From Herbiconiux gentiana (GTDB lineage: Bacteria > Actinomycetota > Actinomycetes > Actinomycetales > Microbacteriaceae), in contig NZ_JANTEZ010000002.1 of assembly GCF_024978135.1 (NCBI RefSeq), forward strand, positions 1 through 64,000: DNA of 64,000 bases, read 5' to 3'. How positions within the stretch are numbered: the first letter of the stretch is position 1; each line of letters starts with the position of its first letter. A model generated the notes under the pieces. That model was not told where the DNA came from. It saw only the letters and a program-made list of their open reading frames with translations, and did no database searches. Below are positions 60,826 to 64,000 of this stretch, piece by piece. The translations under genes were made by a program, and so were the position numbers.

Positions 60826-61817
60826 GCCGCGTACATCCAGGCTTTGATCGCGCCCATCGCATCGTCCTGCTCGGCGATCTTGCGCTGCAGCAGCGCCGCC
60901 ATCTGTTCTCGGCGCGCTGCCGCGTCGGAGATGGCATCCGCCATCGCTGCGGCGATTCCGGCGGCGGTGGGCTCGGCGTAGATCGCGCCGTCGCCGAAGT
61001 AGTCCTTCAGAACGACCATGGGGCTCGTCACCAGCGGCGTGGTCGCTTCCAGCGCCTCGTACCCGGACCGCTGCATGGTGTCCTCCGCCGTGGTGATCGC
61101 TCCGACCACACTGGCGCCGGCGCGAAGGCGCTCATAGTCGGGGCGCGTCGCGAAGCCGCTGAAGACGATGTTCGGCGGCGCTGAGTCGCGGGCCTGCTGC
61201 GGAGCCTTGCCCGTCAGCACCCAGAGCATGTCCGGCTTCAGCCGAGCCGCCTCGATGATCTCCTCTACCGGTTCGTCGTACGCCCAGGCCAGGGGAATGA
61301 GAACGTAGGGGCGACCCGCCGTCACCATGAGCGCTGGGTCGTCGAACGACCCGTCCGCCGGCGCGACGAAGTCCCGCAGATACCCGTGGCACTGCAGCAC
61401 GGTCGCCCCCGCTGCGCGGGCGCGCCGGGCGAGCGGTTCGTTCGTGACGATGACGCGGTTGCCCTTGCGTCTGGCTATCCGCAGGATCCAGGGAGTCGCC
61501 CATGACCAACGCGGGTCGTCGAATGCACCGGTGTGCATGTCGGCGGCGAGGCGGGCCCCCGTCCTGAGGCTGTAGAGCCATGCCCGAAACAGCGAGAAGA
61601 ACGGAGGCTGCATCACGAGCACCACCGACGGGCGCTTCTCCGCGAGCATCCGCCCGGTCATCCGCCACTGCCTGGCGTACCGGCGGGGCAGCGACAGGCC
61701 CTTGCCACCGTGGATGTACACGCCCTCGATGCCGAGCCCCTCGGCCATCCCCGCGCTTCGTCCGTTGAACTCGACCCAGCTCAAATAGACGGGAGGCCCC
61801 GACGGCCTGGCCTTCAC
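60822..61817 (-). CDS. Glycosyltransferase of the GT-B/GT4-like type (Alg1-like)
   Basis: A 331-residue protein. Text includes VVLVMQPPFFSLFRAWLYSL, RLAADMHTGAFDDPRWSW, RIARRKGNRVIVTNEPLARRARAAG, and the C-terminal donor-binding region DTMQRSGYEALEATTPLVTSPM with Glu placed as in GT4 enzymes. The HTGAF and PVEEIIEAARLKPDML segments resemble Alg1-like beta-mannosyltransferases. The start is GTG. It is co-transcribed with the family 2 enzyme. Confidence 0.8.
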   Translation of the reverse strand: MKARPSGPPVYLSWVEFNGRSAGMAEGLGIEGVYIHGGKGLSLPRRYARQWRMTGRMLAEKRPSVVLVMQPPFFSLFRAWLYSLRTGARLAADMHTGAFDDPRWSWATPWILRIARRKGNRVIVTNEPLARRARAAGATVLQCHGYLRDFVAPADGSFDDPALMVTAGRPYVLIPLAWAYDEPVEEIIEAARLKPDMLWVLTGKAPQQARDSAPPNIVFSGFATRPDYERLRAGASVVGAITTAEDTMQRSGYEALEATTPLVTSPMVVLKDYFGDGAIYAEPTAAGIAAAMADAISDAAARREQMAALLQRKIAEQDDAMGAIKAWMYAA

Positions 61818-61940
61818 AGTGCCTCTCCGCGGTCTCCGCGGCAGGTCGTGGTCATCGAATGCATGGCTTTCCCCTTCGTCATGTTTTTGCGCTCGCCGCG
61901 CACCGCAGGGCAGTGAGATCTTTTCAGTGCCCGGTTGCGG

Positions 61941-63347
61941 CTACGCGGCACGCGCGGGATCGGCAGCCACGGGTGTCGGGACACCTCGTTTTCGGGTGAC
62001 GACGTCTTTCAGCACGTCACGTGCAGACCTCTTGTCCGCGAGGGCGAGGCCGCCGAGGATCCAGAGGGGACCCGCGGCGTCGAGGCCTCCGGCGGTCTCG
62101 GACACCATCGCCACGAGCACGGCCGCGGTCAGCGCCACGCCGGGAAGAGTCGCACCGGCACCGATGCCTCGGAGCAGCAGCCAGCCTAGGAGCAGGATGC
62201 CGAACCAGCCAAGGGCGGTCAGGAAGATCGCCGCCAGGCTCTCGCCGGCACCCGATTCGCTCCCGTCCAGGCCTGCTTGGTTGACCGAGTTGCCGACGAG
62301 ACCGAACCCACCTCCGAACGGATGGGTGAGCGCATAGGTGATGCCGTAGAGGAATCCGTCGGCGTGACGGCCGCTCTGCCCCTGCTGGGCGAACTCGGAG
62401 TAGGCGACCGCGCCCAGCACAACTCCGACGAGGATGAAGGCCAGACGACCCGAGTACTTGGTCAGGAACGGCTGCACAATGGCAAGTCCGAGCACGACGA
62501 TCCCGCCGCGCCCCAGCGAGGCGAAGGTCATCCCGGCGAAAAGGAATGCCAGGATGATGAACAGGGGCCCGCGCTTGAGAGAGGAGAACCGCAACCAGAT
62601 GAAGCCGCTCGCCGCCAGGATCCCGAAGGACGGCGGATTGAGGACGAGGCCACCGACCCTGGACAGCACCGTGCCATCGGACAGGAAGTAGCGGTAGGCG
62701 GCCGGGAGACCGTTCTCGCGGATATTGGTGTTCGAATAGGCGTTCAGGTCGCTGGCACTCGCAGGATCGATCGGCCGCACTCCCGTGAGCTCGAGCACGC
62801 CGTAGAGAGCGCCGATAGCGATGAAGGTGATGACGACGGGGGATGCCCGCCGCAGCTCCTCGCGGTCGACCACCATGCCGAACATCAGCAGGATCGCCGG
62901 CACACCCATCTGGCGCAGCTGGTAGACGCCGATGGAGGTATCGGTCGAACGGAGGAAGGCCACCGCGAGGAACGCGACGAACACGAGGATGAAGACGAGC
63001 ACGCCTGCCCGCTGTTGACTGCGGGTCATCAAGCGGATGACGATGTACAGCGCGATGCCGATCAAGACCGAGTCGTCCAGCCAGAGGGCGATCGGGCTGC
63101 CGGTCAGCGCTCCGAGCGACCGCTGGACGGCAGACGCTCCGACGAGCAGTCCGATGAGAAGGACCGGCTTGTTCGCGAGAGCCGCTAGCACCGAAGAGAG
63201 GCCGACCAGCGCGACCAGCACTGAGACAATCCCATCAGGGCCCGCACTCACGGCGGCGAGAGTCACCACGGGGACGGCGAGCACCGCGCACGCCGTAAGG
63301 ACGACGTCGCGCAGGGACATGTGTTCCCGCATTCTCGTTCCAGCCAT
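61941..63347 (-). CDS. Wzy/O-antigen-ligase-like polysaccharide polymerase
   Basis: A 468-residue integral membrane protein with about twelve helices, including VVLTACAVLAVPVVTLAAVSA, LFIILAFLFAGMTFASLGRGG and LAFILVGVVLGAVAY. The large loop has YGITYALTHPFGGGFGLVGNSV followed by a Gly/Ser-rich stretch, typical of O-antigen ligase/polymerase proteins that join lipid-linked repeat units outside the membrane. The ATG is supported by GGAGGG. It completes the assembly set with the glycosyltransferases. A dedicated flippase was not seen in the window. Confidence 0.85.
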   Translation of the reverse strand: MAGTRMREHMSLRDVVLTACAVLAVPVVTLAAVSAGPDGIVSVLVALVGLSSVLAALANKPVLLIGLLVGASAVQRSLGALTGSPIALWLDDSVLIGIALYIVIRLMTRSQQRAGVLVFILVFVAFLAVAFLRSTDTSIGVYQLRQMGVPAILLMFGMVVDREELRRASPVVITFIAIGALYGVLELTGVRPIDPASASDLNAYSNTNIRENGLPAAYRYFLSDGTVLSRVGGLVLNPPSFGILAASGFIWLRFSSLKRGPLFIILAFLFAGMTFASLGRGGIVVLGLAIVQPFLTKYSGRLAFILVGVVLGAVAYSEFAQQGQSGRHADGFLYGITYALTHPFGGGFGLVGNSVNQAGLDGSESGAGESLAAIFLTALGWFGILLLGWLLLRGIGAGATLPGVALTAAVLVAMVSETAGGLDAAGPLWILGGLALADKRSARDVLKDVVTRKRGVPTPVAADPARAA

Positions 63348-63361
63348 GTTCCCTCCGCCTC

Positions 63362-64000
63362 TCAGTGTAGGTGAAAGAGGCGCCGCACGATTCCGGCGGG
63401 CTCCCGGCTCGTCCGCAGCACGATGGTGTTGTTGTCCGCCTTCTCGGCCTCGACCACCGCCACCGTCGAGCGCGTGTCGGTCGTGACCTCGCGCACCGAG
63501 TTGTTGTCGCCGAGGATGCGGACCCCGACCTCGCCACCGCGTCGGATGGTCAGACCGTCGATGCTCGAATCGCTCCGCAGCTCGACCGCAGGTCCAGGAG
63601 TGTCCGAGATGGAGCAGTCCCGGATGTGAGCCGGCCCGCGACAGCGGATTCCGGTGCCGTCGGTGACGTCGGTGATCGTGACGCCCTCGATGGATGGCGG
63701 CACACGCACGACGCTCGCCACGGTGATGCCGGAGACGGTCGTTCCGCTCACCGAGCCTCCGAGAACCCGCACGTTGTCCGCGCGGACCTGCACGCCCCCG
63801 GCGCCACCGGCGACGTCGGGGATCATCGTGATTCCCCACCCCAACCGGTGGGTGTCGATGGCTTTGTTCGAGCAATCCTCCGCCCGGGGAGCAAAGGTGC
63901 AGTCCTCAGGCTCTCCCGCACTGCCCACGCCCTCGATGGGACTGCCGGCGTTCGTCGTCACTGCGTGGCGCACCCTGGTCATGAATCCTCCGACGAACAC
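63362..64000 (-). CDS. Right-handed beta-helix protein, cut by the window edge
   Basis: The C-terminal 212 residues of a secreted beta-helix protein; its start lies past position 64000. Repeats such as GGVQVRADNVRVLGGSVSGT and IDGLTIRRGGEVGVRILGDN build the helix. It is a clear paralogue of the protein at 57931: VRHAVTTN, AGEPEDC, DTHRLGW and GGVQVRAD occur in both in the same order. It ends without the Ig-like modules of that protein. It lies 14 bases upstream of the polymerase gene, so the two are co-transcribed. Confidence 0.85.
   Translation of the reverse strand: MFVGGFMTRVRHAVTTNAGSPIEGVGSAGEPEDCTFAPRAEDCSNKAIDTHRLGWGITMIPDVAGGAGGVQVRADNVRVLGGSVSGTTVSGITVASVVRVPPSIEGVTITDVTDGTGIRCRGPAHIRDCSISDTPGPAVELRSDSSIDGLTIRRGGEVGVRILGDNNSVREVTTDTRSTVAVVEAEKADNNTIVLRTSREPAGIVRRLFHLH

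Overview
The window is a high-GC (about 70%) actinobacterial chromosome segment, most likely from the family Microbacteriaceae. This rests on codon usage, Shine-Dalgarno sites of the AAGGAG type, many ATGA/GTGA stop-start overlaps, and gene order. Positions 1-20000 follow the order known from Mycobacterium tuberculosis around topA, Rv3644c, Rv3654c-Rv3660c, acs, the RidA gene, ponA2 and Rv3683. No prophage, insertion sequence or CRISPR array was seen. The first 204 bases carry no gene I can support.

Region 1 (1-20800) is mostly core. A leftward operon runs topA - tmk - holB - secreted alpha/beta-hydrolase - TetR regulator, followed by tRNA-Thr(CGU) and a Gfo/Idh/MocA oxidoreductase. A compact Flp/Tad pilus cluster (9-13 kb) has tadA, a fused TadB/TadC-like protein, a DUF4244 pilin and two TadE-like proteins; the usual upstream ssd/cpaE gene is missing. 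Then come acs, a RidA protein, a PonA2-type penicillin-binding protein, a membrane phosphoesterase, tRNA-Pro(CGG) and thymidine kinase.

Region 2 (20800-45500) is accessory. It holds an Rv2578c-type radical SAM protein behind a near-consensus LexA box. An unusual operon (22.5-24.5 kb) encodes a FeeM/LuxI-like acyl-amino-acid synthase, a ThiF/E1-like adenylating enzyme with no cysteine, and a 48-codon ORF, opposite a TetR regulator whose promoter contains a perfect inverted repeat. Next are a paired kinase/pseudokinase set with VanZ and a LuxR regulator, a choloylglycine-hydrolase-family enzyme, a secreted GH27 alpha-galactosidase, a quinone-oxidoreductase-like gene broken by an in-frame TAG beside its TetR regulator, an ECF41/SigJ-type sigma factor sharing a promoter motif with two NmrA-like oxidoreductases, a NarL-type two-component system and several small membrane proteins.

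Region 3 (45800-64000) looks like a surface or exopolysaccharide locus: an OafA-type acyltransferase with SGNH domain, a DUF4012 protein, two nucleotide-sugar dehydrogenases (AlgD-like and Ugd-like, so a uronic-acid polymer is likely), three glycosyltransferases, a DUF218 protein, a Wzy/O-antigen-ligase-like membrane protein and two paralogous secreted beta-helix proteins. mqo lies inside it. The locus continues past the right edge.
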